This document shows positions 35,394 through 47,587 of a DNA stretch of 64,000 nt, in pieces. Source of the stretch: Pohlia nutans (taxonomy: Eukaryota; Streptophyta; Bryopsida; Bryales; Mniaceae); NCBI GenBank assembly GCA_022496805.1, contig CM040086.1, positions 15,564,501 to 15,628,500 of the forward strand. Direction: 5' to 3'. The first letter of the stretch is position 1, and the number at the start of each line of letters is the position of its first letter. The position numbers and the translations under genes were made by a program. The notes under the pieces are model-generated. The model saw nothing but the letters and a program-made list of their open reading frames with translations. It was not told the DNA's origin and ran no database searches.

Positions 35394-35931
35394 GACGCGC
35401 CAGCGTCCAGATTCTGGACGCTGGATGACTTTAGACGCGTCCCTTCACCACACACGTGGATGTTTTTCATCCATTCATTTAAAAAAAAATCTTGTGCTAG
35501 TTGACCACCATTTGTATGGTACGGATCTTCAAAATAAGATATTGAGAATTTTTGAAAAATAGCAAAAGTGGTTTATGTCAAGTTTCATTCTTAGTTCAAA
35601 AAGTGAGACCTTAAACATGATTTTCCATAATAAGTAGAATCAAATAGTGAAAACCATACCACCTTGTAGTGCATGTTATTCCAATTTCATTACAATATTT
35701 AAAACAAAATTTAATGTTAAATTTGGATTTTTAATTGAATTTCACGAGAAAACCTTGCAAAATTAATTAAAATATATTAATAATAAATATGATGAATTCA
35801 ACCGTACAGATGTTATCTTCACATTGACATTTACAACTTTGTATTGTACATCAACTCCATTTTTATTGTTCATCAAACATTTTATAACAAATCTTTGAAA
35901 ACAGTGTTGAATCGGGACCTTAAAGGGTTAA
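35394..35931. mobile_element. TTAA-flanked MITE, family A (538 bp), best-preserved end
   Basis: Starts TTAACCCTTTGACGCGCC, followed at once by the palindrome AGCGTCCAGATTCTGGACGC. Ends CTTAAAGGGTTAA. The last TTAA is shared with an inverted family A element. Confidence 0.85.
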
Positions 35932-36248
35932 CCCAATTCATTGTCCCAATTCAACACTATTTTCTTATAAAATATTTAATTTATGAAAAAACAAAAGGAG
36001 TTGATGTACACAGTAAAATTGTAAATGTCGATGTGAAGATCACATTGATACAGTTGAATACATCATTCTTTTAATTAATATTTTTAAAATGAATTTTGCA
36101 ATTTTTTCTCTTAAAATTCAATCCAAAATCCAAAATTAACATAAAAATTAAAAAATACTGAAATAAAGTTGGAATGACATTTACTAAGATGGTATAAAAT
36201 ATCATACTATTTCAGTAGAATCAAATGATGGAAACCGCACCACCATAC

Positions 36249-36533
36249 TATGAGATACCGTAGTAGGAAGGCAGGGTCGGCACTTTGGTGTCGAATAATT
36301 AATAAAAGTTCAAAAAGTAGGGGTTGGCACTTTCAAAAATAATTATTAAAAATTCCGCTATTAATAACTAACATTAAATTTTACTAGCAGCTAAACATTT
36401 TCCTTTGTTTTTTGCTTACAATTTTTGTTGACTTTATTTTTGTTGATTTCGACAAAACACTTGATAAATTTATTTATTTTTCCGGCATTTTTTTGGAGAA
36501 TTATTTTCTGCCGACCCTGCCTTCCTACTACGG
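36249..36533. mobile_element. Hairpin MITE with ACCGTAGTAGGAAGG termini (about 285 bp)
   Basis: The termini TACCGTAGTAGGAAGGCAGG and their perfect inverse are followed inward by GTCGGCA. A related single end occurs at about 51900-51930. Superfamily unknown. Confidence 0.75.
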
Positions 36534-36580
36534 TAGTATGGTTTCCATTAATTGATTCTAATTATTTTGGAAAATCATGT

Positions 36581-37786
36581 TTAACCCCTAAAGGACCGAA
36601 GCGATTTTCATCCAAAAACACTCCAATGCTATCATTTTTTCTCCACCATGCAAATGTTTCAAAAAAATGCAATGTTTTGCCTTCTAACCGTAGATCTTGT
36701 CCTAAACTACTTGAAAAACACACAACAAATTATGTTGATTTTGACCGCACAGATTGCAAAATGATTACATCAAAAAAAACTCATTACCAAAACCTGTCGC
36801 ACTTCACTTTCACATTTTGTATCATGTTACTTAGTTGTGTACCAATTTTCGTTGCATTTGGAGATGTTTAGGATGTCGAAGAACACCATGCACTTGTTGG
36901 GGGTTTAAAAGTTTAGAAAATACTCTTAATTTTTGGAATTGCAATACTTTTTACTTTTGTTATTTAAAATATGAATCCGAGTGGTGAAATTAAACCTCGA
37001 ATTAAACATAAGTACATTCCACCCTCTATAGAATGGCAAAAGAAACATTTTGAAAAAAACTTAAATCTCCAAATTTTAGAAGACATGTAGAGTATCTTCT
37101 AAGAATTTTGGGGGTTAGGGGGGAAATAAAGGTTGGAGGAAGGGAATCAAAGTGCCACCTCATACAATCTGTTCTAATGTTCATGGCCGCACTAACTTTC
37201 AAAGTGAACTGCTACGTGGCAATCTTTCATTGGACAATTGATTGATTTATTTAATTTTAATGTAAAATTGTAATTTTCAAAAATTTAATATAATAATTTT
37301 AAATTAGAATTAATAATTTTAAATCAAATAATAATAAATTATAATCAAATTATAATATTTTTTGATTAATAATAACATTTTTCAGTTAATTATAATATTC
37401 ATAATTTGAATTGCTTATTTTATTTTATTTTGTTTTCTTGTTTTTTATTTTAAAATAATATTTCAATGTTTTTAATGACTCTGGAAAATAGGGTGGTCTT
37501 CTGCCCTACAGTCCACCCCATTTTCCACACACCACCTTTCTTGTTGCCCCCCCCCCCCCCCCAAAAAAAATAAAAAAAAATCAACCATTTCTCTACTGCC
37601 CCGTTGCCCTTTCTTCCAAAAAAAAAAAAAAAAAACACATTTCTCCTTATAACTTCCACATACAGTGTAGGAATTCAAAAAAAATTCCCCATTCTCGTTG
37701 CGCATTGGAGAATCTACTATTGAATTTCCTTCAAATTCGATTAAAAATATGTTCACCAGAACCTACCCGGTCCTTTAGGGGTTTAA
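36581..37786. mobile_element. TTAA-flanked MITE, family F (1206 bp), nested in family A
   Basis: Ends TTAACCCCTAAAGGACCG and GGTCCTTTAGGGGTTTAA. Homologous over its length to 48840-50086. Other family A copies have an uninterrupted TTAA at this position, which serves as the empty site. Contains a (C)18 run at about 37550. Confidence 0.85.
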
Positions 37787-38011
37787 GTTGCTTTTTTGAA
37801 CTAGGAATGAAACTTGATATAAACCAATTGTGTTGTTTTCCAAAAAATCACAATATCTTATTTTGAAGATCCATAGTGTACAAATGATAGTCAACTTGCA
37901 CAAGAACCAAGAGAAATTTGGATGGATGAAAAACTATACATGATGTAGTGTTGAAAAATGTTGCAATTTGTTCATTGTCCACTATAGAGACACAGACGCG
38001 TCAAGGGTTAA

Positions 38012-38573
38012 ACCTTGACAACCCACACAACCTTTTTATGATGATACCTGCCTCGATTCCAAACCCTGGACGTTAATGTGCCTACTATGTAGGCCCAATT
38101 TGGCGTCTGTTTCAGGGCGCGCCATCCATTTGGCTTCCACATTTTTTTTGCGTTCTTGATTTCTTTCTTTGCCATATGCCTTCCATTGCAGCACTCTTTG
38201 CTATCCACCGTCCATCATGATGCTCTCTGTCCAAGAATTTCCCATTTCTCATGTCACGAGCCTTCTATATCACCCTCGTTTGACCGAGTGCCACCCAAAT
38301 CCCGCACGGCACGTCGAGAGCCGGGTTCGAGAGCCAATCAACTCTCGATGGATAAAAAGTAGTCCATCTCGGCTCCTTCGTTTAAATGTTACGTTATCCA
38401 CGAGTTTACATGGAAGGTTGAATATGGAGTTAGGGTTGAAGATTTGTGAAGTGATGGTTGTGGAGAATCAACCCTTCTCATATACATTGCAATCAACTGG
38501 ACATGGTACAAATGTTAGTTTTTGATTTGAAAAACAAAAGCTTAGAAAGGAGTGGGATATGGACAATGATTGT
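38012..38573. other. Spacer, no gene recognised
   Basis: Somewhat GC-richer than the surroundings (38140-38380), but ORFs overlap in several frames and none has a domain. Confidence 0.45.
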
Positions 38574-39413
38574 AAACACGCAATTCGCTATTTATGCACT
38601 TGGTCAAGTGCGTTCATTTCATGAGCAAATCTTGCTTAAATTTTTTAGTGTAAAAATTTCTCTAAAAAAGAACGATTTTGTTGTTCTACAATTACTTTCA
38701 TTGTAAACAAACAATTATTTAATTTAATTTTTATTCTTATCTTTATCTTTTATCTTTATCTTTTATTTTATTTTTTCTTTTATCTTTTCTTTATCTTGTT
38801 TCATTTATCTTATTTCTTTCTTGTCTTCAATTTATTTTCCTTCTTGTCTTCCTTCTTGTCTTCTTCTTTTTCTTCTATTTTTTTTCATTCCTCTTGTGGC
38901 AGCCGCAAATCCTTCGCCCGCACCAAAGACAAAAAAAAAAAAAAAAAAAAAAAAACAACTTCTTTTTTTTTTTTTTTTTTTTTGGAGTTTGTCTTCTTTT
39001 TTGTTTGGGGCTCATGAACCCTGAAAATAAAAATTTAAAAAAATAAAAATTTAGGGTTCAGTCGGCGGCGGCTGAACCTTAAACGGCGGAGGATGCACAA
39101 AAAAAAAAAAAAAAAAAAAAAAGTTTTTTTTTCTTTTTTTAGTCTGCTGTGGGCTAGAGGGTGCGCGGCCGCGCACCCTTTGCCTCATTTTCTCCTCTCC
39201 TCCTCTCCTCCTCTCCCTCTCTCCCTCTCTCCCTCTTCTTCTCTCTCCCCTCTCCCCTCTCCTCATATATATAGGGCAGAGAGAAGAAGAGGGAGAAAGA
39301 AGAAGAGGGAGAGAGGGAGAGAGGGAGAGGAGGAGAGGAGGAGAGGAGAAAATGAGGCAAAGGGTGCGCGGCCGCGCACCCTCTAGCCCACAGCAGACTA
39401 AAAAAAGAAAAAA

Positions 39414-39463
<50 letters not shown>

Positions 39464-39972
39464 GGTGCATCCTCCGCCGTTTAGGGTTCAGCCACCGCCA
39501 ACTGAACCCTAAATTTTTATTTTTTTAATTTCTATTTTCAGGGTTCATGAGCCCCAAACAAAAAAGAAGACGAACTCCAAAAAAAAAAAAAAAAAAAAAA
39601 AAAATTCTTTTTTTGTCTTTGGTGCGGGCGAAGGATTTGCGGCTGCCACAAGAGGAATGAAAAAAAATAGAAGAAAAAGAAGAAGACAAGAAGGAAGACA
39701 AGAAGGAAAATAAATTGAAGACAAGAAAGAAATAAGATAAATGAAACAAGATAAAGAAAAGATAAAAGAAAAAATAAAATAAAAGATAAAGATAAAAGAT
39801 AAAGATAAGAATAAAAATTAAATAAAATAATTGTTTGTTTACAATGAAAGTAATTGTAGAACGACAAAAATGGTTGTTTTTTAGAGAAATTTTTACGACA
39901 ATATTTTTAATGCTTCCGGGGACCAAGTGCATGATTATATGGCCAAGTGCGTAAATAGCGAATTGCGTGTTT
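38574..39972. repeat. 1.4-kb giant palindrome
   Basis: The outer ends AAACACGCAATTCGCTATTT pair exactly across 1.4 kb. Inward, both arms carry the CAATTATTT/GATAAAGATAAGA block, the AGCCGCAAATCC block, A/T runs, GGGTTCAG-CGGCGG blocks, GGGTGCGCGGCCGCGCACCC and polypyrimidine/polypurine tracts. The centre is ATATATAT at 39265-39272. ORFs here are low complexity. If transcribed it would form a nearly continuous dsRNA hairpin. Confidence 0.9.
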
Positions 39973-42900
39973 GTAGTGCGAAGAGGGGTACTTGAAAACG
40001 CAGCTTCAACCTGCCCCTGAGATGGTTTAAAGTTGTCCCATTTGCTTCATGTATTTTTTTGTAAGGCATTTGTGCGCTTTGGGGTGACTTCAATTTTTTC
40101 TACTTTAGGCCTCAATATTTATATCTCTACGTGCTCTTGGGTTTGAAGAAGTTTATCTTCTTTATGCGGCGGACTTTGGCAATTTAGAGAACGGGGGGCA
40201 TCTTGGAACATACATCAAAATTTCAGACGCATTCTAAGGTCAAATAACATTTTCCTTAATCCCCCGGCCAATTTAGAATTTAAGTGTTGTCGGGTGGGAT
40301 TCGGTTCTTGATTTTGGGTTTCATATTCATGTTATGGTATCCACAATTAGGGCTCAAGTTGAGTTTCCTTAAATGTTCCATTCTGCTTGTTAGTATTTAG
40401 GTTTTAGAGTTCTTGGCCTGAGTATACTTAAATACTCCCTACTGCTTGTTTGTATTTAGAGTTTAGAGTTCTCAGGCTTTTGTTTGGTTGGGTTGGGGTT
40501 TAGAGTGTGCATCGTTCAATTTTTAGGCTTTTGTGTCACTCCAATCAAGTTTGTTCTAGGGTTTAGGGCGTTTAGGATGACAAGCAAAGGCAAACCCTAA
40601 ACTCTCCTTTTGAAAACCTGTCCCATGACTTGTTGACGAAATCTTGGGACTCAAAAACCAATGCCAAATTTCATCTCAATTGTTCTAAGTTTAGGTCCTA
40701 AGCTCTTTCATAGCGCTTGCGTGTCGAAGGACAAAGGGGCTGTCAATCGTGGAGACTATTGTTGGACGACAATGTTCAACATACACAACGGTGTTCTCTT
40801 GAGGAGTGGTGTGATCTCCTTATCGAATGCCATACGATGCTCGCGTTTACAGGAACATAAAAATGGTTTAGATGTAATCTCTCCAAGGGTACAAAGGCAG
40901 ATAAGTTGTATCACAAATAACATCTAAACTATTAACAGCGACTTATCAACACACCAATAGGCAACAACTTCCAAGCATGCGACTCACTTGGCAAATAAAA
41001 CAAAGTAGCATTCTCCATAACTCATCATCGACTTGTATTCATGAAGAAAAATGGGATAGGCATCCCTTACAGTCCTTGGGCAAGGACACAGTCTGTTAGA
41101 CAACAGAGCGTACAACCTTTTATTTAAAGCAATGCATCATGCCGCTTCAAGTACAACTAACTACAGCTCAAAGAGTTTTGCTTGTAGGCAGGAACTCAAC
41201 TAATCATGACTTCTTGAACTAATTCAAACTAAGTGAGCCACGTGGAGCGTATAGCCAAGGCACTCGACACCGTATGATTCTTGTGCACATATACTGTTTA
41301 CATAAACAAGTATCGATTAACCTATCGTTGTGTGCCACTTCCATACCCTAAAATCCCAACGAATGGTTTCCTAAACGAGCTTAAGCCGAAAAGTAATCCA
41401 ATTTAATGGGAAGAATTTCAAGCCTTCATAAGAAAGATCCCGCTAGTGAAGACAAGCCCAAAAAAGAGACCCATATACAGGTGAGCCTTCAAGGATCTCA
41501 ACACATGCAAGAATCGAGTCTAAAGGGAAGAAAAAAACAAACTCTTCTGTCAAATGATCAGCTGATATAGACGGCGATCTAAGCGAGGTCTCAAAACACA
41601 CAAATGTGCCTCATGTGAAGGAGGACAACTGGAGAATATGGAGGAGGACGACGACAAAGAAGAAGTAGAGGAGGACTACAACAAAGAGGGGGAGGCGACT
41701 TTGAGGACAATGGGGAGGATGAAGACGATGTGCAAAAGAAAGAGGACAAGGACAACCATATTCTATAGAGACGGCTCCTTAACTTTGAGAGAGGGGCGCA
41801 AGAAAAACATATTGCCCTCCTCCAACGCGAAGAACAATACTGAGGACTGTTACCTCGACGGTGACTTTGAGTGTGCAAAGGAATTTGATAGGAGTTGCAA
41901 AAATATGAAAGTCCCAAGTCCAAACAACCCATGAAAGAGAACGAGGGAGGGGGGTGTTGAAGAAGGGAGTCTAGGACATTGCACCCAAGACTAAAGTTCA
42001 CAAGTGGGACATCGCTAGAGGAAAAAGCGACCATGCCAAGAAATGATTTGCGGCATGAGAAAAAGAGGTCCAATCAGGTGAATGGGTGTGAGAAGCCGTA
42101 TAGGAAGCAATTAAGAGTCCACTTTCAGAGTGATAACCCGTATATGCTATAGAAGATGGTCAATGTGGCCGGAGTTGGAAATGGAACATGCTGAAGTAAT
42201 TGCGGCTTTTAAGGAACATGCGCTGTAGGAAATAATTGACTCAAACTCGGCTCCAAGGTCTGCAATCTAATTTTTTTCAAATGGCATATGCCATTCGATT
42301 CTTGTGCAGAACCTTGAGAACGGAGAACGGAATATTGTTAGGAGAGAAGCGCTGATAGTGAAAGTTGTCGAACTTTTGAAGAAAGAAGATGGCGCGGACT
42401 ACCTAGACATGGCGTTTTATAGATGGCAGAGGTATCTAGTACAAGCAAATACAAGAGCGTGTTTCATGTTTTGGGCATTCTTAATTTCTTACTCAATAAC
42501 TTCGTGGAAACTAATCGTTTATTTCTCTTTAATTGTAGGTTGGGGTAATTTTTGATGAGATCAAAATCAAGACAGAGAAAGTATTGGAAATTGTCCGGTT
42601 CTAGATCAATAGGGGTTTAGTCCACAAGGTGAGAATAGTTGACATGGTCAACGATGCGATCAATTCTTTTAATATCCATTGGGCTTAGGGGGCCCATGAA
42701 GTTGGGAAGAAACAAGGCCAAGAATTAGAAATGAAGGCTAGAGAAGATGGGTCTCGAGAAAAGATGAGGCAATGGAATGAAGCACAAGCCGTCGACGTCG
42801 AAGTGTCACGGTGGACTTGGAATGAATTCTTCCATATCGTAGCGCTTAACCTAGTCGTGTTCCTAAAACGTGTCGAGATTGCTATGGAGCCATACTTCCA

Positions 42901-43200
42901 ATGAGGCAGTGAAGGTACGGGCCTGAGAAAATGTTTTTTTTTCCAGTGAGGGTACGAACTGAGAAAATGTTTCTTTCCAGTGGATCAATCAATGCAATTG
43001 CAAATCTTGAAAGATTTTTGTGATTTAGTAACGGACATTCACAATTCTCTAGTTCACATTAAGTCAAAATTATGGAATCTAAATAAGTTATTATAGTAAC
43101 TAAACTATTTTTGGACACAATGCATCCACATGGTCCTTGAGGGATAAGGAAAGGCACCTTTTCCAGGAATAAAAACAAAAATATTGCTAATTTGTTTTCA
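39973..43200. other. 3.2-kb spacer with possible gene remnants
   Basis: Contains degenerate GTATTTAGGTTTTAGAGTTCT-like duplications (about 40370-40480), an acidic-codon stretch at 41640-41760 and a decayed coding-like stretch at 42304-42900 listed separately. No intact gene. Confidence 0.45.
42304..42900 (+). pseudogene. Decayed coding-like region with intron-like signals, product unknown
   Basis: The frame reads LIVKVVELLKKEDGADYLDMAFYRWQ, then a GTATCT donor-like and a TTTAATTGTAG acceptor-like site (42432, 42538). After the acceptor VGVIFDEIKIKTEKVLEIVRF is open, but phases do not match and stops follow. Composition suggests former exons. No family recognised. Confidence 0.3.
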
Positions 43201-44462
43201 TTAGAGTTATGCTTAAAGTCATTCACCTTGTGTTTTTGCTTTCATTGCAAAAAAATGTGTGTATTTGATAATCCAATGGAGTAAAAATATCTTCCCAACC
43301 TAATTATACCTCAACAATTCTAAATTTTTAATCAAATAAAGCATCGGAAGTTTACAAAATGAGATACAAAGGTTTAAAGATGAAATGAGTTTATTTGACA
43401 ATTTTAGAATCACCTCCTAGGATGAGTGTATTTGGTAATTTTAGAAAGTAGATTCCACCCTACCAAATGGAATGAACCCTTAGAAGCTCAAATCTTCAAC
43501 CAAATTCATTTGGAGCTCAACAACGTAAGATACAAATATTTAACCCCTAAAGGATCACAAGGCCACCACGCGGCTTCTAGAACTATAAAGTGAGGAAATT
43601 CGAGTTGTTGAACCAAGAATCGTAAGGTGAGCAACATAGAGACCCTAGTTATTTTTAAAAGCTAAATCCGTGGGTATTTCTTGATCAAAATTTTCCTCTT
43701 CACACCTCCAAATTATGCAAATTTTTTTGCAAATGTTTAAAATGATGATCATTATGCATGGTAGAAATTTCTAAAAAATTGGACCACTTTTGATCAATCC
43801 GATTTCAAAATATGTACAAAATATCCTGAACAAATTCCATCAATCTTCTCAACAATGGCATTTTTTCAAAAATTGTGGTATTTTGTTGATCCTTTTTTCA
43901 TACAAAAGCTATGTAAGTCTTTTTTATTTTCAGCGGTGCCGATCGTCAAAATTAACTCACACCAATGAAGAATTTAGCTCATTATAAGAGCTAGTCAAGA
44001 AAACAAGAGCTAAGCTAAATACTCCCTGGTCCTCAGTCAAGAAAACAAGAACTAGAATAAACACAAGGCGGAACTCAGAGAAACACCTTTTGAAGACATA
44101 AGAAGAATTCCACATTGTATTTATCTTTAGATATTTGTATCTTATGTTGTTGAGCTCCAAATGTGAATAGAATTGATATTCTAACTTGTAAGAGTCTAAT
44201 AGAGAATAATTTACTGTTAAAATATCAAATACACTCATTTTTAAGAGGTGGTTTTAAAATTGTCAATTAAACTTATTTCATCTTTAAATCTTTGTATCTT
44301 GTCTTGTGTACTTCCAATGCTTTATTTTATTAGAGATTTAGGTTTATTCAGGAATAATTAAGAGTTGGAAAAAAATATTTTTTTACTCCATTTGATTATC
44401 AAATACACGCATTTTTATGCAGTCAAAGCAAAAACACAAGGTAAGTGACTTTAAACTCTAAC
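43201..44462. repeat. 1.26-kb foldback element
   Basis: Arms of about 330 bp (43201-43540 and about 44110-44462) are inverted copies, e.g. ACCTTGTGTTTTTGCTTTCA and GGAGCTCAACAACGTAAGAT. Both arms carry AGATACAAATAT just before the centre. A TTAACCCCTAAAGGATC end at 43540 lies exactly at the inner edge of the left arm with no matching right end. Confidence 0.8.
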
Positions 44463-45117
44463 TGCCCATGAGTTCATGTTTTGAACAATGTATAGATTAC
44501 ATCCAATTTTTCTCATCCGTCATGCACTTTTTGTAGTGCAAAGTTTTTACTATAGATTTTATGGGAAGTTCTATTATAGATTTTATGGGAATTTTTATTA
44601 TGGTTTTTTTGTAGTTTTTACTATAGATTTTATGGGAAGATTTTACTATAGCTTTATTGAGAGCTTTATGCATATGTGTGTGAGCCGCCGAAACGGCTCA
44701 CGAGCCACGGTAATATATTTACCATGGCATTTGGTAAAATCTACGTTTTTTTATTGTTTATTTGGTTGGTTTTGCATTTGTGGGGTTTTCGTGTGTTTTG
44801 ATCGTGAATTTTAGTGCGTGATTAGTAAAATGACGTGGTCCATGATTTAGGCATTTTAGGAGTGATTTATATTATTAGGAATCGTTTGAAGGGTCGAATT
44901 GCAAATATTTTGCAAATAGGGGTACTAGCGAATGTGGATTTCCTTTAGAATTAGACTATTTATTAGTCTAGGTTTTAGCGTAGGACATGGCCGTGGGGGC
45001 CAAATTAGGTAGAAAAGTGTAAGTCCTAGTTTAGAATAGAGGTTAAACGGTTGTAAGATAGAAAGTATTAGGTTAGTGTGGCCGCAGCGAAAGGATGAAA
45101 CTCAAGAGATGGAGGCG

Positions 45118-45200
45118 CGACACGGATGAAGATGAAGATGAAGGCGCGGATGAAGATGAAGATGAAGATGAAGGCGCGGATGAAGATGAAGATGAAGATG
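45118..45200 (+). repeat. GATGAA minisatellite
   Basis: Repeats of GATGAAGATGAAGATGAAG with GCGCG spacers. On the plus strand they read as (DED)n-EGA, on the minus strand as poly-Ser. Coding status is unproven. Confidence 0.6.
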
Positions 45201-45641
45201 TTTGGATGATGGCCATGGTTGAGACCCCTAGGGGTCGTTCAAACCTTGAGGGTGAGAGTTCTTTTGAGGAGTGGGGGTAGTAGGAGAGAGAGAGAGAGGA
45301 GGACAAAAAGGAGGTAGTAGGGTTAGAAAAACAACCGCATCTTTGATGCGAGATTGCTCGCAGCTTAAGAAGGATTTTGCAATGAATTTTTGGGAGATGA
45401 TAGGCTAACAAGTAAAGTTTCCATAGCCACAAAAATCTAGAGGTTTGGAGTAGAAATGAGGAAGTTGTGACCGTTGGAGTGGGAGAAGGACCGCTGTCAT
45501 TCAAGTTGGGGGCAGCAACTTTGAAGGGCGAGATCTCCCTAACCCTTTTGAGTTTTGAGCCGAAACTTGAGAATTTGGTGTATCAATACATTTTCTTTCT
45601 AAAGAGACCATGCAAGTGTGATTTGAAGCGAAGGTGAACAA

Positions 45642-46060
45642 GTGGTGGTCGATCAAACACGAGGAGGTCAGTTGCCGCAAGAATTGGGAGTAGACACTTT
45701 GGGGCTCGAGATCTTCCAATCTGTAAGAGCCTTCTTGGTAATTTTTGTTGGAGCTGGAGGCAGTTTAAGTTTTTTCAATGGTGGCCAAGAATTGTATTGT
45801 TTGAGTTTGAGACGAAGACGTGGTGGTCGATCAAACACGAGGAGGTCAGCTGCCGCAAGAATTGGGATTAGACACTTTGGGGCTCGAGATCTTCCAATCT
45901 GTAAGAGCTTTCTTGGTAATTTTTGTTGGAGCTGGAGGCAATTTAGGTCTTTTCAATGGTGGCCAAGAATTGTATTGTTTGAGTTTGAGACGAAGACGTG
46001 GCGGCCGATCAAGCGCAAGGAGGTCAACTGCCGCATGTTTTGAGAGCAGTCACTTTGGCG
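45642..46060. repeat. 178-bp tandem repeat, about 2.4 copies
   Basis: Units start at about 45642, 45820 and 45998 with GTGGTCGATCAAACACGAGG and share TTGTTGGAGCTGGAGGCA. High identity between the first two copies. ORFs follow the repeat but have no recognised domain. Confidence 0.8.
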
Positions 46061-46742
46061 CTCAATATCTCTCAATTGGTGAGAGCTTTTCAAGTATTTT
46101 TTCCAAGAGCTGAAGGTTCATGAAGTCTTCTACAACATACTTGAAGATGAATTGCTTTAGAGCGGTAAAAAGTATTTGGCAAGCATCTAAGTGCTCGGGG
46201 GTCAGCTGCCCCTACTAGGTGTTGGTTTCTCTCTTTGTATTTGCCTTATTGAATACTCATTGCAATTTCTTAGATAAATGATTGTTGTCAATGCCATTCA
46301 TGTGAATGAGGAGTATTTTGTCTTAGGTTTAAAGTCTATTGACTTGGTGCTAGGGTCTCATCCTCTATCTATTGGTCCATCGTATGGTGTCTTCACCTCC
46401 ATGGGGTGAATTGCTCATAGTTTCACACGAAGATAACCCAACAATTAAGTTACGTTTTCCTCCATTTATCTCACTAATCTCAGAGTCTAAAAATAGTAAT
46501 ATGTGGTTTTTGATTCATTAGAGTCCATGCTTGGAAGGCATACATTTGCACTCACCACCGGCCCATGTGTGATCATAAAATCGGGCGACCGGTTTTTGAC
46601 TCACAATGTGAACCGATTAGAAAGGGGATGATTTGTGAAATTTCTATGTCACATTTCATGTTGCATTGATTCACCAAAAATTTCTAAAATCTTAGTTCAA
46701 AAGTGTTCAAAAGTGCTCCTGAAAAAGTCAACTCATATAGAA

Positions 46743-47292
46743 TTAACCCCTAAGTGACCGATCAACCATTTTATGGTCGCTGCCATTTTTTACGAGCTGC
46801 CCGATGTGAAAAAAAAACTTTTTTTTGAAAATAAAAAATATTTTCAAATAGGAAATCAAGTCTACTTTCCAACCCAATTTGAATCATATCAATCGGAGTT
46901 AAACTCTATCAAGGAGAAATTTTCAAAGACAAAGACCTCAACATTGTCCTAGTGTTACAAAACTTACTATTTCGGGAAAGTAATGATGTTCCCTCTTTCT
47001 AAAATTTTACTTTTTTGAACTTTAGAACAGAATGTCTACTTTCAACCAATCATACCAAATTTCAAATTCTAAAAATAAAATTTGTAATTTTGGTGAGTAT
47101 TCAACGATAAATGCTTCTAAATTCGTTTAATGAGTATCTAAAACATTTTTTGAAGGTTTGACCGTACGGATAATTACTAAACATCGTGCTTCACATTTTC
47201 TCTTTTAGACCAAACTTCATTGAAGTTGTAGAAGTAACATTTTATAACACATTTAGGTTTTGCCCTTACCCCCTCTGTCATTTAGGGGTTAA
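46743..47292. mobile_element. TTAA-flanked MITE, family E (550 bp), inverse of 24785-25334
   Basis: Starts TTAACCCCTAAGTGACCG, then a palindrome-like GACCGATCAACC...GGTCGCTGCC block, and ends GTCATTTAGGGGTTAA. Confidence 0.85.
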
Positions 47293-47587
47293 GCAACCAA
47301 AAAATCTCCAAAAATCACAACACTTAGAGTATTGCATTTCAACCCATGATAACAAATTTCATCTATAAATTGTTAATATCTTTTTTGCAATTGAATTACA
47401 AAAAGAAATTGAACTTTAAGTTTCAAAATTTATACAAAACTATTGGTGATAGAAGTCATAAATCTAACTTCATGGATATGTGCTAAAATTCATGATGTAC
47501 AGTACAAGTTCAAAACATCAAGTTCAAAATATCCTTGTTATAATGCATTTTTGCAAAACTGCCCAATCTGAAGTGGGTTGTAGGCAT

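Larger units (their letters stand above)
35928..38011. mobile_element. TTAA-flanked family A element, inverted, with two nested insertions
   Basis: The left end is TTAACCC..., the right end GACGCGTCAAGGGTTAA. Family A sequence resumes on both sides of a hairpin MITE (36249-36533) and of a 1.2-kb TTAA element (36581-37786). Confidence 0.75.
44463..46742. other. Spacer with tandem repeats, no recognised gene
   Basis: Includes ATAGATTTTATGGGAA local repeats (44543-44660), a GATGAAGATGAAGGCGCGGA-type minisatellite (45118-45200) and the 178-bp tandem repeat. Possibly part of an LTR-type element, but neither LTR pair nor primer site could be supported. Confidence 0.4.

Noticed and set aside
38796..39932. 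Several ORFs rich in Lys, Phe, Ser or Leu
   Set aside because: Translations of homopolymer and polypurine/polypyrimidine tracts in a palindrome.
45073..45504. Poly-Ser/Pro minus-strand ORF (143 codons)
   Set aside because: The Ser run is the antisense of a GATGAA minisatellite; no domain.
46321..46440. tRNA-primer site of an LTR retrotransposon (TGGTGCTAGGGTCTC)
   Set aside because: Too many mismatches to TGGTATCAGAGC and no LTR pair found.
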